The position numbers and the translations under genes were made by a program. This document shows, one piece after another, positions 1 to 5,665 of a stretch of DNA of 15,232 nt. Source of the DNA: Candidatus Jorgensenbacteria bacterium (GTDB lineage: Bacteria; Patescibacteriota; Minisyncoccia; UBA6257; GWB1-50-10); assembly GCA_016234345.1 (NCBI GenBank), contig JACRFG010000085.1, forward strand, positions 1 through 15,232, written 5' to 3'. The notes below the pieces were generated by a model. The model made no database searches. It saw only the letters and a list, made by a program, of their open reading frames with translations, and was not told the origin of the DNA. Each line of letters begins with the position of its first letter. Position 1 is the stretch's first letter.

Positions 1-772
1 CAATCTGTTTAATTTCCACAATGCCGTCGGCAATTTCCGGAACCTCAAGTTCAAAAAGTTTGTTTACAAACTTCGGGTGGGCACGAGAAAGGATAATACC
101 CGGACGCCTGGCGTCATCCTGCACAGCTAAAACGTAAAAGCGCAGACGTTCACCTACCCGGTAATGCTCGCCGGGGATTGATTCGTTATGAAACATAATG
201 CCGATGGCCCGGCCGAGATCAACATAAACATTGCCACGTTCGAAACGCTGTACAACACCCGATAAAATTTCACCTTCTTTATCGGCGAATTCCTCTTTAA
301 CCGACGCTCGCTCGGCTTCTCGAAGACCCTGAAGAACCACTTGTTTAGCGGTTTGTGCGGCAATACGCCCGAAATCTTCATGTGTTTCCAAAGGAAATTC
401 GAGTTCTTCGCCGGTTTGAACGTCTGATTTGGCCTGTCGTGCTTCTTCAAGAAAAATATGACGATCGGAGTTATACCGAGGCAACAATTCTTCGCCTTCT
501 TTTACGTCTTTCGCATCTTTCAGTTCCTGGCCTTCTTCTTCTACTTCAACAATACGCACTTCAGATGGATCAACTACGGTCTTAACTTGTGAAAATTTCA
601 TGGTACCGCTTTTCAAATCAAATTTGCACCGGACTATTTCCGAACGTTTGCGATATTCTTTTTTATAGGCTGCGCCGATGGCCGTCTCAATTGCACCCAA
701 AACCTGTTCGGGTTGAATAGCTTTTTCGGCAGCGATCTGCTCAACAGCTGATGCTAATGCTTTTAAGTCCAT
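1..772 (-). CDS. nusA: Transcription termination/antitermination factor NusA, 3' end cut by window edge
   Basis: The minus-strand frame is open from ATG at 772 to the window edge (257 codons visible). Residues 1-160 look like the NusA N-terminal RNA-polymerase-binding domain. It opens MDLKALASAVEQIAAEK and carries the family block FGRIAAQTAKQVV near 134-146. Residues about 166-231 form an S1 RNA-binding domain (EGEILSGVVQRFERGNVYVDLG). Residues from about 232 (AHPKFVNKLFELEVPEI) begin the first KH domain, which runs off the window. NusA binds RNA polymerase and nascent RNA and modulates pausing, termination and antitermination. The wording of the N-terminal domain resembles Parcubacteria; that is recalled, not searched. 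No Shine-Dalgarno is visible before the ATG. It has its own promoter, and no rimP gene precedes it, unlike the classical rimP-nusA-infB order. Confidence 0.93.
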   Translation of the reverse strand, partial: MDLKALASAVEQIAAEKAIQPEQVLGAIETAIGAAYKKEYRKRSEIVRCKFDLKSGTMKFSQVKTVVDPSEVRIVEVEEEGQELKDAKDVKEGEELLPRYNSDRHIFLEEARQAKSDVQTGEELEFPLETHEDFGRIAAQTAKQVVLQGLREAERASVKEEFADKEGEILSGVVQRFERGNVYVDLGRAIGIMFHNESIPGEHYRVGERLRFYVLAVQDDARRPGIILSRAHPKFVNKLFELEVPEIADGIVEIKQI

Positions 773-798
773 AATATTAATGTGATATCTAGTAAACA

Positions 799-817
799 AC
801 CGCTCACTAGGAGCGGT
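799..817 (-). other. Leader hairpin of nusA
   Basis: Perfect 7-bp stem ACCGCTC/GAGCGGT with a 5-nt loop, in the untranslated leader about 26 nt before the nusA start codon. There is no U-run after it, so it is not a standard terminator. It may be an attenuator or an mRNA stability element; function is inferred from position only. Confidence 0.45.
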
Positions 818-830
818 CTACAACTACACA

Positions 831-858
831 ATGATAGCACATCAGTCTAAAAAGTCAA
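831..858 (-). promoter_or_regulatory. Sigma70-type promoter of nusA
   Basis: On the minus strand, -35 TTGACT (853-858), 16-bp spacer, -10 TATCAT (831-836). Transcription would begin near 824, giving a leader of about 50 nt that contains the 799-817 hairpin. Confidence 0.65.
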
Positions 859-898
859 ATTATATTTAAGACTAACGATAATCACTTAAAAATGACAA

Positions 899-923
899 AG
901 CCCGATCTTTATAAGATCGGGCT
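899..923 (-). terminator. Intrinsic terminator of the membrane-protein gene at 941
   Basis: Perfect 11-bp stem AGCCCGATCTT/AAGATCGGGCT with a 3-nt loop, starting 17 nt past the TAG stop of the gene at 941. On the minus strand it is followed by a T-rich stretch (TTGTCATTTTT). It insulates nusA from its upstream neighbour. Confidence 0.85.
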
Positions 924-940
924 CGATTGAAATTGACTTA

Positions 941-1435
941 CTAACTACATTCTTCAGCTCCGGCATCTGAGATAACCACGACGGTTTTCTTCGGAGGATT
1001 TGTGATATACCACCACAATCCGAATACTCCGGCCCATGCGAGAATAAACGCAAGAGGTACGAATACATCACGCACGAACGTGCCGTACGTATTGTATGCA
1101 GCGAAGATGCTTGCATGTCTTAACACCGAAAGTCCAACGAACAAACCAGACATTAAGGCGAGGGAACAGAAAACCCCTTTCGGAAGACTTACGCCGGTCC
1201 GCAGATTGAAAAGCGCCACAACAATGAGAAGCATCGAGAGATATGTTGTGATCACATCAAACGCGTAGCACGCCGGTTCGTATTCGGTAAAATACGGAAA
1301 GCCGTTCACAGAAACCCCCTCGATCAAATCCGGCAGAAGATACTTATGATTCGAGAGCGCCTGCGGCACATCGAACACAATCGACGTGTAGAGCATGATA
1401 CCGAGAAGTGCGACAAAACCAAGAATGCGAATCAC
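941..1435 (-). CDS. Hypothetical four-helix membrane protein
   Basis: 164 residues beginning with GTG at 1435. The start is fixed by AAGGAG at 1442-1447, 6 nt away, and a consensus-like promoter further upstream. Hydrophobic segments are visible at about residues 3-21, 61-80, 88-104 and 124-146, so four transmembrane helices are likely. The loop between the first two is polar and aromatic (GFPYFTEYEP), and the tail ends with a short acidic cytoplasmic or external sequence. I recognise no family. It is a single-gene unit with its own promoter and a strong terminator, which suggests independent expression. Role unknown. Confidence 0.8.
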   Translation of the reverse strand: MIRILGFVALLGIMLYTSIVFDVPQALSNHKYLLPDLIEGVSVNGFPYFTEYEPACYAFDVITTYLSMLLIVVALFNLRTGVSLPKGVFCSLALMSGLFVGLSVLRHASIFAAYNTYGTFVRDVFVPLAFILAWAGVFGLWWYITNPPKKTVVVISDAGAEECS

Positions 1436-1495
1436 GATTAACTCCTTTTGAAAGTTGATGTGTAGTGAATTTAAATGGAAAGTTTACTAATAAAT

Positions 1496-1524
1496 AGCAT
1501 AGCACATCCGAGACGACAAGTCAA
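1496..1524 (-). promoter_or_regulatory. Sigma70-type promoter for the gene at 941
   Basis: -35 TTGACT (1519-1524), 17-bp spacer, -10 TATGCT (1496-1501) on the minus strand. The leader is about 55 nt and ends with the AAGGAG ribosome binding site at 1442-1447. Confidence 0.75.
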
Positions 1525-1557
1525 TATACAAGAAAAACTGAGAATTGACGCGGGGAT

Positions 1558-1587
1558 TTGCCCAATGCCGTATTTCCTTCTTATACT
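1558..1587 (+). promoter_or_regulatory. Possible promoter of the HExxH gene
   Basis: -10 TATACT at 1582-1587 with a weak -35 TTGCCC at 1558-1563 (18-bp spacer). The predicted start of transcription is near 1594, about 30 nt before the GTG start codon. Confidence 0.4.
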
Positions 1588-1626
1588 TAGCGGTAGCATT
1601 CTCAAATCTATCGAAAGGTCCGTATT

Positions 1627-2034
1627 GTGGTTTGTCGCAAACGGAAGTTCTCAACAAAACGGAAACGGAATTATCTTGCTCAATGGTTCTTTGCGGCCGT
1701 CGCATGGGCGCTTCAAAAAGAGATAAGAAAAATATTCTGGACGCATGATCTCCGTGATCCCGAATATCCGAAAATAAAGCTTGATGGTCTTCTGGCCGGA
1801 AACATAATATATCTCGATGATGCTTTAACTAAAAGAGAGGCGACCGAAACATTGATTCACGAACTCTGCCACGGATTCGTGAGCTTCCCTGGAAACGGCA
1901 AAAAAGACGAAAAGTTTATTTCACAACTTACCACCATTCTATGGAACACCTTTAGCAACAAGGAAAAACGCCTAATTCGTAAATTCCTTCCGTCGAAGAA
2001 ACAGCGGGCTAAGCCACCATGGTACCGAAGTTAA
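1627..2034 (+). CDS. Small HExxH zinc metallopeptidase-like protein
   Basis: 135 residues if it starts at GTG 1627; a GAAAGG ribosome binding site lies at 1613-1618, 8 nt upstream. The frame is open back to 1597, so the exact start is uncertain. The centre reads NIIYLDDALTKREATETLIHELCHGF. The HELCH at residues 78-82 is an HExxH zinc site (H78 and H82 as ligands, E79 catalytic), and E95 in KKDEKF could be the third ligand. The arrangement, with a short strand before the helix and HExxH then an E-containing helix, is like the small predicted metallopeptidases common in phages and CPR genomes. The first 15 residues are very basic. No signal peptide is seen, so it is probably cytoplasmic. Its substrate is unknown. 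A strong terminator follows immediately. Confidence 0.75.
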   Translation: MVCRKRKFSTKRKRNYLAQWFFAAVAWALQKEIRKIFWTHDLRDPEYPKIKLDGLLAGNIIYLDDALTKREATETLIHELCHGFVSFPGNGKKDEKFISQLTTILWNTFSNKEKRLIRKFLPSKKQRAKPPWYRS

Positions 2035-2037
2035 GAG

Positions 2038-2067
2038 AAAGCCGCAGGAATATTCCTGCGGCTTTTA
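2038..2067 (+). terminator. Intrinsic terminator after the HExxH gene, possibly bidirectional
   Basis: A perfect 22-bp palindrome GCCGCAGGAAT/ATTCCTGCGGC (2041-2062) starts 7 nt after the stop codon and runs into TTTT on the plus strand. On the minus strand it is followed by TTTCTCTT, so it may also stop transcripts from yraN. Confidence 0.85.
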
Positions 2068-2077
2068 ATATTAAAAT

Positions 2078-2152
2078 CTACTTTTTGGTTTGCGATGTTC
2101 CAGAAACACTCATATCAATTCCAAGATCTTTGACCAATTGTGAATAAACAAT
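2078..2152 (-). pseudogene. Possible relic of a gene 3' end downstream of yraN
   Basis: A 24-codon stretch without a proper start lies between TGA (2153-2155) and TAG (2078-2080). It reads like the C-terminus of a real protein (LVKDLGIDMSVSG then a lysine-rich end). It stops 11 nt before a hairpin that can act as a minus-strand terminator. No start codon or ribosome binding site precedes it. It may be a decayed gene end, or simply noise in a 130-bp gap. Confidence 0.2.
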
Positions 2153-2167
2153 TCAAAGCGCTTTGAT

Positions 2168-2548
2168 CTATTTGTCAACAGTTATATTTTGATAATGTTT
2201 TATAGAAAAATCTTTCCCATCTACTGTCAAGGCGAGAACATCAAGCCGCCATCCTTGCTGATCATTAATTAAATCACTATGAGAACCGGCATAAAGAGAT
2301 GCAGCACGACTAAAGCGTTTAAGTTTCCCGCGCGTCATCTGATTTTCCGGTTTCAAACCATCATCCGATGAAACGCTCATAGTTTTTACCTCCACAAACG
2401 CAAGTACTTTATCTTTTGTGCGAGCGATGATATCGATCTCGCCCCACGAACGCTTAAAATTACGCTCAATAATTTTGTAACCTTTCTTTATAAGATATCG
2501 AACGGCTGCTTCTTCACCACGCACACCTAACGTTGTACGAAAATTCAT
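2168..2548 (-). CDS. yraN: UPF0102 / YraN family nuclease-like protein
   Basis: 126 residues, the normal length for this family. The order of motifs is diagnostic: GxxGEEAAVRYLIKKGYKIIERNF (residues 8-31), then GEIDIIA (36-42), then FVEVK (51-55). D39, E53 and K55 match the D...ExK metal-binding core of the restriction-endonuclease-like fold. The family is often called YraN or UPF0102 and is predicted to be a nuclease related to Holliday-junction resolvases. Its cellular role is not firmly established. The C-terminal KHYQNITVDK is a family-like ending, so the gene looks complete. No Shine-Dalgarno precedes the ATG, and the promoter's -10 box lies only 13 nt away, so the message is probably nearly leaderless. 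Confidence 0.93.
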   Translation of the reverse strand: MNFRTTLGVRGEEAAVRYLIKKGYKIIERNFKRSWGEIDIIARTKDKVLAFVEVKTMSVSSDDGLKPENQMTRGKLKRFSRAASLYAGSHSDLINDQQGWRLDVLALTVDGKDFSIKHYQNITVDK

Positions 2549-2561
2549 AGATCAAAATCTA

Positions 2562-2590
2562 AGTATATAATTAATAAGATTATTTGACAA
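2562..2590 (-). promoter_or_regulatory. Promoter of yraN, overlapping the divergent promoter
   Basis: -35 TTGTCA (2585-2590), 17-bp spacer, -10 TATACT (2562-2567) on the minus strand. Transcription would start near 2555, only about 7 nt before the ATG. The -35 box overlaps that of the plus-strand promoter at 2584. Confidence 0.6.
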
Positions 2591-2612
2591 AACAAACATA
2601 TAATTTCATAAT
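2584..2612 (+). promoter_or_regulatory. Promoter of the DUF1385-like gene
   Basis: -35 TTGACA (2584-2589), 17-bp spacer, -10 CATAAT (2607-2612). The leader is about 35 nt. The -35 box is shared with the yraN promoter on the other strand. Confidence 0.6.
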
Positions 2613-2655
2613 TTATTCAGCACATAAACACTCAAAATCAGTAAGAGAAAAATAA

Positions 2656-3354
2656 GTGAATAAATTCGGATTCTGGTTGAAAACTTTCTTGTGGATTTCT
2701 TTCCCATGGTTCTCGGCACGAAAGTTCGGTCGCTACGGAATCATTGAAGGTATGAGCGCTGATTCGGGTTGTGCGCTCGTACAACAACAAACAGGAATTA
2801 TGGTATGGACCAAAGGAGTAAGGCCTTTTGACGAACAAGAATATTCAAAAATATCGATGGCGGCATTATCGTTAAGACTGTTCATCAAGCGTTCGTTTAT
2901 GCCTTTGGTCATAACAGTAACTACGGCAGCACTATTCGTAAAAGGAGTACCATATTTAAACTGTCTAGCCATGGTGTATATAGCAACGATTCTCATTATG
3001 CGTTACCGTAACTACTCCAAAGGAATGCTGAGGGAACATCCTCAATATCATGCTCTCGAGCATCAAACAATTGCGCTTTTATGCCTAGATATTCCGATTG
3101 CTCTGGATAATCTAAAAAGAATGTCTAGAATAACCTGGGCCTGCGGATCAAGAATATTGTTTTGGGAATTATTGGGCGGTGTATGGTTTACAATATTCAA
3201 TCCATACTGGACTATTCTTTATATAGCATCCTCTTTAATCCTTATGTTTATCATCCAGAGATTTATAATTACTGCCGAGCCAACAGAAAATCAACACAGA
3301 GAAGGCATAATTATGGCCAGAAAAGCAAGAAGTGTATTCAAATTATCTAAATAA
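2656..3354 (+). CDS. Divergent DUF1385/YqhQ-like membrane protein
   Basis: 232 residues beginning with GTG at 2656, directly after an in-frame TAA (2653-2655), so no earlier start exists. A weak AAGAGA site lies 7 nt upstream. Two short blocks recall DUF1385 (YqhQ): GRYGIIEGM near residues 25-33, against the family GGQAVIEGVMM, and YHALEHQT at 131-138, against YHGAEHKT. The conserved H and E residues of the second block are kept, but the glycine is replaced. Hydrophobic segments at about 82-97, 102-116, 165-181 and 184-203 suggest a membrane protein. It is shorter than typical YqhQ (about 300 residues). The biochemical role of DUF1385 is not known to me. The assignment rests on two blocks only. 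Confidence 0.7.
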   Translation: MNKFGFWLKTFLWISFPWFSARKFGRYGIIEGMSADSGCALVQQQTGIMVWTKGVRPFDEQEYSKISMAALSLRLFIKRSFMPLVITVTTAALFVKGVPYLNCLAMVYIATILIMRYRNYSKGMLREHPQYHALEHQTIALLCLDIPIALDNLKRMSRITWACGSRILFWELLGGVWFTIFNPYWTILYIASSLILMFIIQRFIITAEPTENQHREGIIMARKARSVFKLSK

Positions 3355-3399
3355 AAACCAGTCGAAATAATGGAGATCATTAAATATGACTGGTTTTTT
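3353..3399 (+). terminator. Intrinsic terminator of the DUF1385-like gene
   Basis: Stem AAAAACCAGTC/GACTGGTTTTT (3353-3363 with 3388-3398) overlaps the stop codon and ends in a T-run. The 24-nt loop contains a small inner hairpin (AATG/CATT). Confidence 0.8.
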
Positions 3400-3440
3400 G
3401 TTTCAAAATGTTTCACACGAAACATTATTTTCGTGAAAAT
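3400..3440 (+). repeat. Cluster of GTTTC/GAAAC inverted repeats including a parS-like palindrome
   Basis: TGTTTCACACGAAACA at 3409-3424 matches the ParB-binding parS consensus TGTTTCACGTGAAACA at 14 of 16 positions; only the two central bases 9 and 10 differ. Flanking A/T pairs extend the arms to AATGTTTC/GAAACATT (3407-3426). A second near-palindrome ATTTTC-GT-GAAAAT lies at 3427-3440. GTTTCA also occurs at 3400 and 3410, exactly 10 bp apart. It sits between convergent genes. It could be a protein-binding site or just a hairpin. Confidence 0.45.
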
Positions 3441-3536
3441 ACCAAATAATGCAGGTTTAATGACATTATCAAGTTTATCAGCTTTTCCTTATTTTCTTTG
3501 TTTATCTTGTTTTAAAACTTTTATGATAATTCCTCA

Positions 3537-4037
3537 TTAAGGAAATAAACAAAGAAAAACCCTCGATTCCACAATAATAACTGGAACCGAGGGTATGATA
3601 GGTTTCTTCTGTTTGTCCGAGATCACAAGATGCAATATAGCAAACACCAGCCATAATACTAATATTTGAGCGAAAACAGTTTCAGCCAATCGTTCTCTAT
3701 GAACATCGAGTTTAATCGAAGCAATGGTTACAACGAATAACACAGCCGCAAGTCCGGCAGTAATAGGAATAAGAGGAACAATGGCTAAATGAGGTTGGTG
3801 TTGAATAACATCAACAAACTCAAAAACGAATGGCGCGGTTATAATCGCACCGAGTATGCCAAGTACGGCCGGTGTAACTACAGACATACCAAACACGGTA
3901 GCGATAATTCCAAATGCACAGACACTCATAAATAGAGTCCCCATAGCTGCACCAAAACTAAGATAAAAACTAAGAAAAACTGTTAAGACGACGGTGGCAA
4001 CAACCGCTATGATTTCCAACCTAACTACTTGTTTCAA
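3537..4037 (-). CDS. Hypothetical polytopic membrane protein with terminator inside its 3' end
   Basis: I place the start at TTG 4037, giving 166 residues, because GGAG (4043-4046) lies 5 nt upstream and a TTGACA promoter lies just before that. The frame continues to TTG 4127 and ATG 4115, but neither has a ribosome binding site, and both lie upstream of the predicted start of transcription. Hydrophobic segments cover about residues 8-27, 30-52, 55-72, 88-107 and 124-143, so roughly five membrane helices. There is a conserved-looking basic loop (KLDVHRERLAE) before the last helix and a KKP-rich tail. No family recognised. The last about 19 codons run through a hairpin terminator and its U-tract, so the transcript may end before the stop codon. 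Either the original stop was lost or the arrangement is regulatory. Confidence 0.6.
   Translation of the reverse strand: MKQVVRLEIIAVVATVVLTVFLSFYLSFGAAMGTLFMSVCAFGIIATVFGMSVVTPAVLGILGAIITAPFVFEFVDVIQHQPHLAIVPLIPITAGLAAVLFVVTIASIKLDVHRERLAETVFAQILVLWLVFAILHLVISDKQKKPIIPSVPVIIVESRVFLCLFP
3551..3594 (-). terminator. Intrinsic terminator lying inside the coding frame of the gene at 3537
   Basis: Stem of 13 pairs (3559-3571 with 3582-3594) and a 10-nt loop. The one mismatch is a G-U wobble on the minus-strand RNA but an A-C clash on the plus strand, so the hairpin is built for minus-strand transcripts. UUUUUCUUU follows at 3559-3551. The in-frame stop codon TAA is at 3537-3539, beyond the U-tract. 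Confidence 0.8.
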
Positions 4038-4077
4038 GAAAACTCCGAATTGAATTGGTAATAATTTTACTGAATCA

Positions 4078-4106
4078 ACAATGGCACATAATGACGATAA
4101 TGTCAA
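4078..4106 (-). promoter_or_regulatory. Promoter of the membrane-protein gene at 3537
   Basis: -35 TTGACA (4101-4106), 17-bp spacer, -10 CATTGT (4078-4083) on the minus strand. The -35 is perfect and the -10 weak. Initiation near 4071 supports the TTG start at 4037 over the longer frame. Confidence 0.5.
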
Positions 4107-4133
4107 ATAATACATAGGGGTATCCAAGACTAT

Positions 4134-4162
4134 TTGACTTTAGAAAACACTCTGTGTTAAAC
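4134..4162 (+). promoter_or_regulatory. Possible promoter of the secreted protein gene at 4206
   Basis: -35 TTGACT (4134-4139), 17-bp spacer, -10 TTAAAC (4157-4162). The -10 is poor. The gene's ribosome binding site GAAAGG follows at 4193-4198. Confidence 0.4.
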
Positions 4163-4205
4163 CAAATATTAGCTCTACACAAATAATTGATTGAAAGGCT
4201 AAGAC

Positions 4206-4799
4206 ATGCGTCGATTTCTAACGATGCCGGTATTGTTTCTAACACTGTTTATCGGCTGTTTATCAACTGCGCTGGCTCAAAAGACTAGCGGAGAATCCGA
4301 GCTCGGAGCGAATGGAAGCTATAAACCGAGATTCTTCTCCCAATACATATTTTACGAGGATAAATCGTGGCATGCGTTTGTACGATATCAATGGGTACGC
4401 GACATACTTCATCGAGGCGAAGTAGCGATCGGCCCAATGATTAAATTCGACGACGGTAATATGAAACTGTGGATGGGGCTTACGACTGACGATGAATTCA
4501 TGCTTGGCACATCCCTACAAAGCAAACCGATCTACTACAAAATAGATTTCAAGGCAGGTATGATTTCGCGCAAAAACCCGAACACCGTACACCAAAAATT
4601 TTTACTTGCCTTGGATGAACACAATATCTGGCAGTTACGATTTGAACATCTCCAAGAAGAAACCCTGCTGGGATTTTTGAGACTCGGAGTCGAGTACCAA
4701 TACCAATTAACCGACCAATCACACACATATATAGCCCCATTTATTGACCCAACGAGCGACCGATGGTTCGGCGGACAAGTTGGATTCAGATTTTTCTAA
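4206..4799 (+). CDS. Secreted beta-barrel-like protein
   Basis: 197 residues from ATG 4206, preceded by GAAAGG 7 nt upstream. Residues 1-24 are a classical Sec signal peptide: MRR, a hydrophobic core, then ALA before the probable cleavage at A24/Q25. The mature part alternates polar and hydrophobic/aromatic residues in strand-sized runs separated by short polar turns (WHAFVRYQWV, KLWMGLTTDD, LRLGVEYQYQ). It ends GGQVGFRFF. A terminal phenylalanine on an amphipathic strand is the usual signature of outer-membrane beta-barrels. About eight strands could fit. I recognise no named family. It is convergent with a second protein of the same style at 4868. In a CPR cell, which is not known for an outer membrane, the location of such a protein is uncertain. 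Confidence 0.75.
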   Translation: MRRFLTMPVLFLTLFIGCLSTALAQKTSGESELGANGSYKPRFFSQYIFYEDKSWHAFVRYQWVRDILHRGEVAIGPMIKFDDGNMKLWMGLTTDDEFMLGTSLQSKPIYYKIDFKAGMISRKNPNTVHQKFLLALDEHNIWQLRFEHLQEETLLGFLRLGVEYQYQLTDQSHTYIAPFIDPTSDRWFGGQVGFRFF

Positions 4800-4814
4800 A
4801 TATTGATAAAAGCA

Positions 4815-4844
4815 AAACCCTCAGCTCGAAAGAGTTGAGGGTTT
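4815..4844 (+). terminator. Shared terminator between the two convergent secreted-protein genes
   Basis: 13-bp stem AAACCCTCAGCTC/GAGTTGAGGGTTT closed by a GAAA tetraloop. The one imperfect pair is a G-U wobble on the plus strand. The plus side continues TTTCTTATTTTT and the minus side ends in TTTT, so it probably works in both directions. Confidence 0.85.
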
Positions 4845-4867
4845 CTTATTTTTACAAAAACTTATGA

Positions 4868-5494
4868 TCAGAAAGTCGTGCCGACCGTAAAATACAGCTT
4901 TGAAACGTCAGTATCGGTAGGACTCACCGAATACCAAACCTTGCCATACATACTAAAGCCACTGCTGCTCACATTACTCAAGGTTGCACGAATACCGGGT
5001 CCGATATCCATCTGCACTTTACTTCCATCAACAAATTCGTAAAACGTCTGTTCTGTACCTCCCACCTCAAGCCAGTCGAGAGGCTTGCAGATAAAAACTT
5101 CGTACCAATTGTAAAGATAGCTGTTATTCCCGGAGATACCTGCCGAATATTGGTTCAAGAGCGTAAAAGCATAGGTTTCGCCTTTACCCATGAGATAAAC
5201 CTGGGGTGATACACCCTTATATTCTGGTCCGAAAAGGGCTCCAAGAGTAGGCACTACCGATAAAGCATCGCTACCAAAACTTTTTCCGACGAACACGCCA
5301 GTTGTTTTATCCCAATCGAAATTGTAACGCGCATCAACGAATACCAAACCACTATACATGTACCACGGGTAAAAAGAGGCATCTGAGCTTCCGGCCGAGT
5401 AAACAGTCTTTCTATAAAGAGAAAGGTCGTGCTGGGCATTGGCCATCGAGACGAACATAACAAGTAAGAGCAAGAAGAGAAACAGCTGCTTCAT
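4868..5494 (-). CDS. Secreted beta-barrel-like protein
   Basis: 208 residues from ATG 5494, with AAAGGA 5 nt upstream. Residues 1-20 form a signal peptide (MKQ, a leucine-rich core, ANA before cleavage at A20/Q21). The mature chain is rich in Tyr, Phe, Trp, Ser and Gly, in alternating strand-like runs (YMYSGLVFVDARYNFDW, YAFTLLNQYSAGI, FSMYGKVWYSV), and ends KLYFTVGTTF. The terminal phenylalanine and alternating pattern resemble outer-membrane porin-like barrels. The promoter upstream matches the sigma70 consensus exactly, so expression should be high. It is not obviously homologous to the neighbour at 4206 by eye, but has the same architecture. No named family recognised. Confidence 0.78.
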   Translation of the reverse strand: MKQLFLFLLLLVMFVSMANAQHDLSLYRKTVYSAGSSDASFYPWYMYSGLVFVDARYNFDWDKTTGVFVGKSFGSDALSVVPTLGALFGPEYKGVSPQVYLMGKGETYAFTLLNQYSAGISGNNSYLYNWYEVFICKPLDWLEVGGTEQTFYEFVDGSKVQMDIGPGIRATLSNVSSSGFSMYGKVWYSVSPTDTDVSKLYFTVGTTF

Positions 5495-5553
5495 GTAAAT
5501 CCTTTCGATAATTAATAGATATGATGGTTTATTTATGTGAATTACTGAAAGTA

Positions 5554-5582
5554 ATTATAGAACATAAACTAAATAATGTCAA
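5554..5582 (-). promoter_or_regulatory. Perfect-consensus sigma70 promoter of the gene at 4868
   Basis: TTGACA (5577-5582), 17-bp spacer, TATAAT (5554-5559) on the minus strand: all 12 consensus bases and the optimal spacing. The leader is about 50 nt. Confidence 0.88.
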
Positions 5583-5603
5583 ATAACTTAATTTATTCTG
5601 CCG

Positions 5604-5646
5604 AAAAATGAAAACAGCGCGGCACATTAAAGTGCACACGCTGTTT
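5604..5646 (-). terminator. Terminator of the ABC/coiled-coil operon
   Basis: Outer stem AAACAGCG/CGCTGTTT (5612-5619 with 5639-5646) and inner stem GCAC/GTGC. On the minus strand it is followed by TTTTCATTTTT. It lies 20 nt past the ATPase stop codon and separates the operon from the promoter at 5554. Confidence 0.8.
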
Positions 5647-5665
5647 GATTTCTAAAAATATATGA

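Noticed and set aside
1475..1748. Open frames overlapping the start of the HExxH gene (1475-1726 and 1545-1748 plus, 1487-1705 minus)
   Set aside because: No protein-like pattern or ribosome binding site; the HELCH frame is the coding one.
2153..2155. TGA read as an amino acid, which would extend the relic after yraN and suggest a recoded genome
   Set aside because: The permease at 6606 and the gene at 14129 end normally in TGA followed by expected signals, and a TAG lies only five codons before this TGA in the relic frame.
3407..3426. Hairpin AATGTTTC/GAAACATT as a terminator
   Set aside because: AT-rich stem, no U-run in the right place, and a proper terminator already lies at 3353-3399; a binding site is at least as likely.
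4038..4127. Longer N-terminus for the membrane protein at 3537
   Set aside because: No ribosome binding site at 4115 or 4127, and the best promoter is inside this stretch; TTG 4037 has GGAG upstream.
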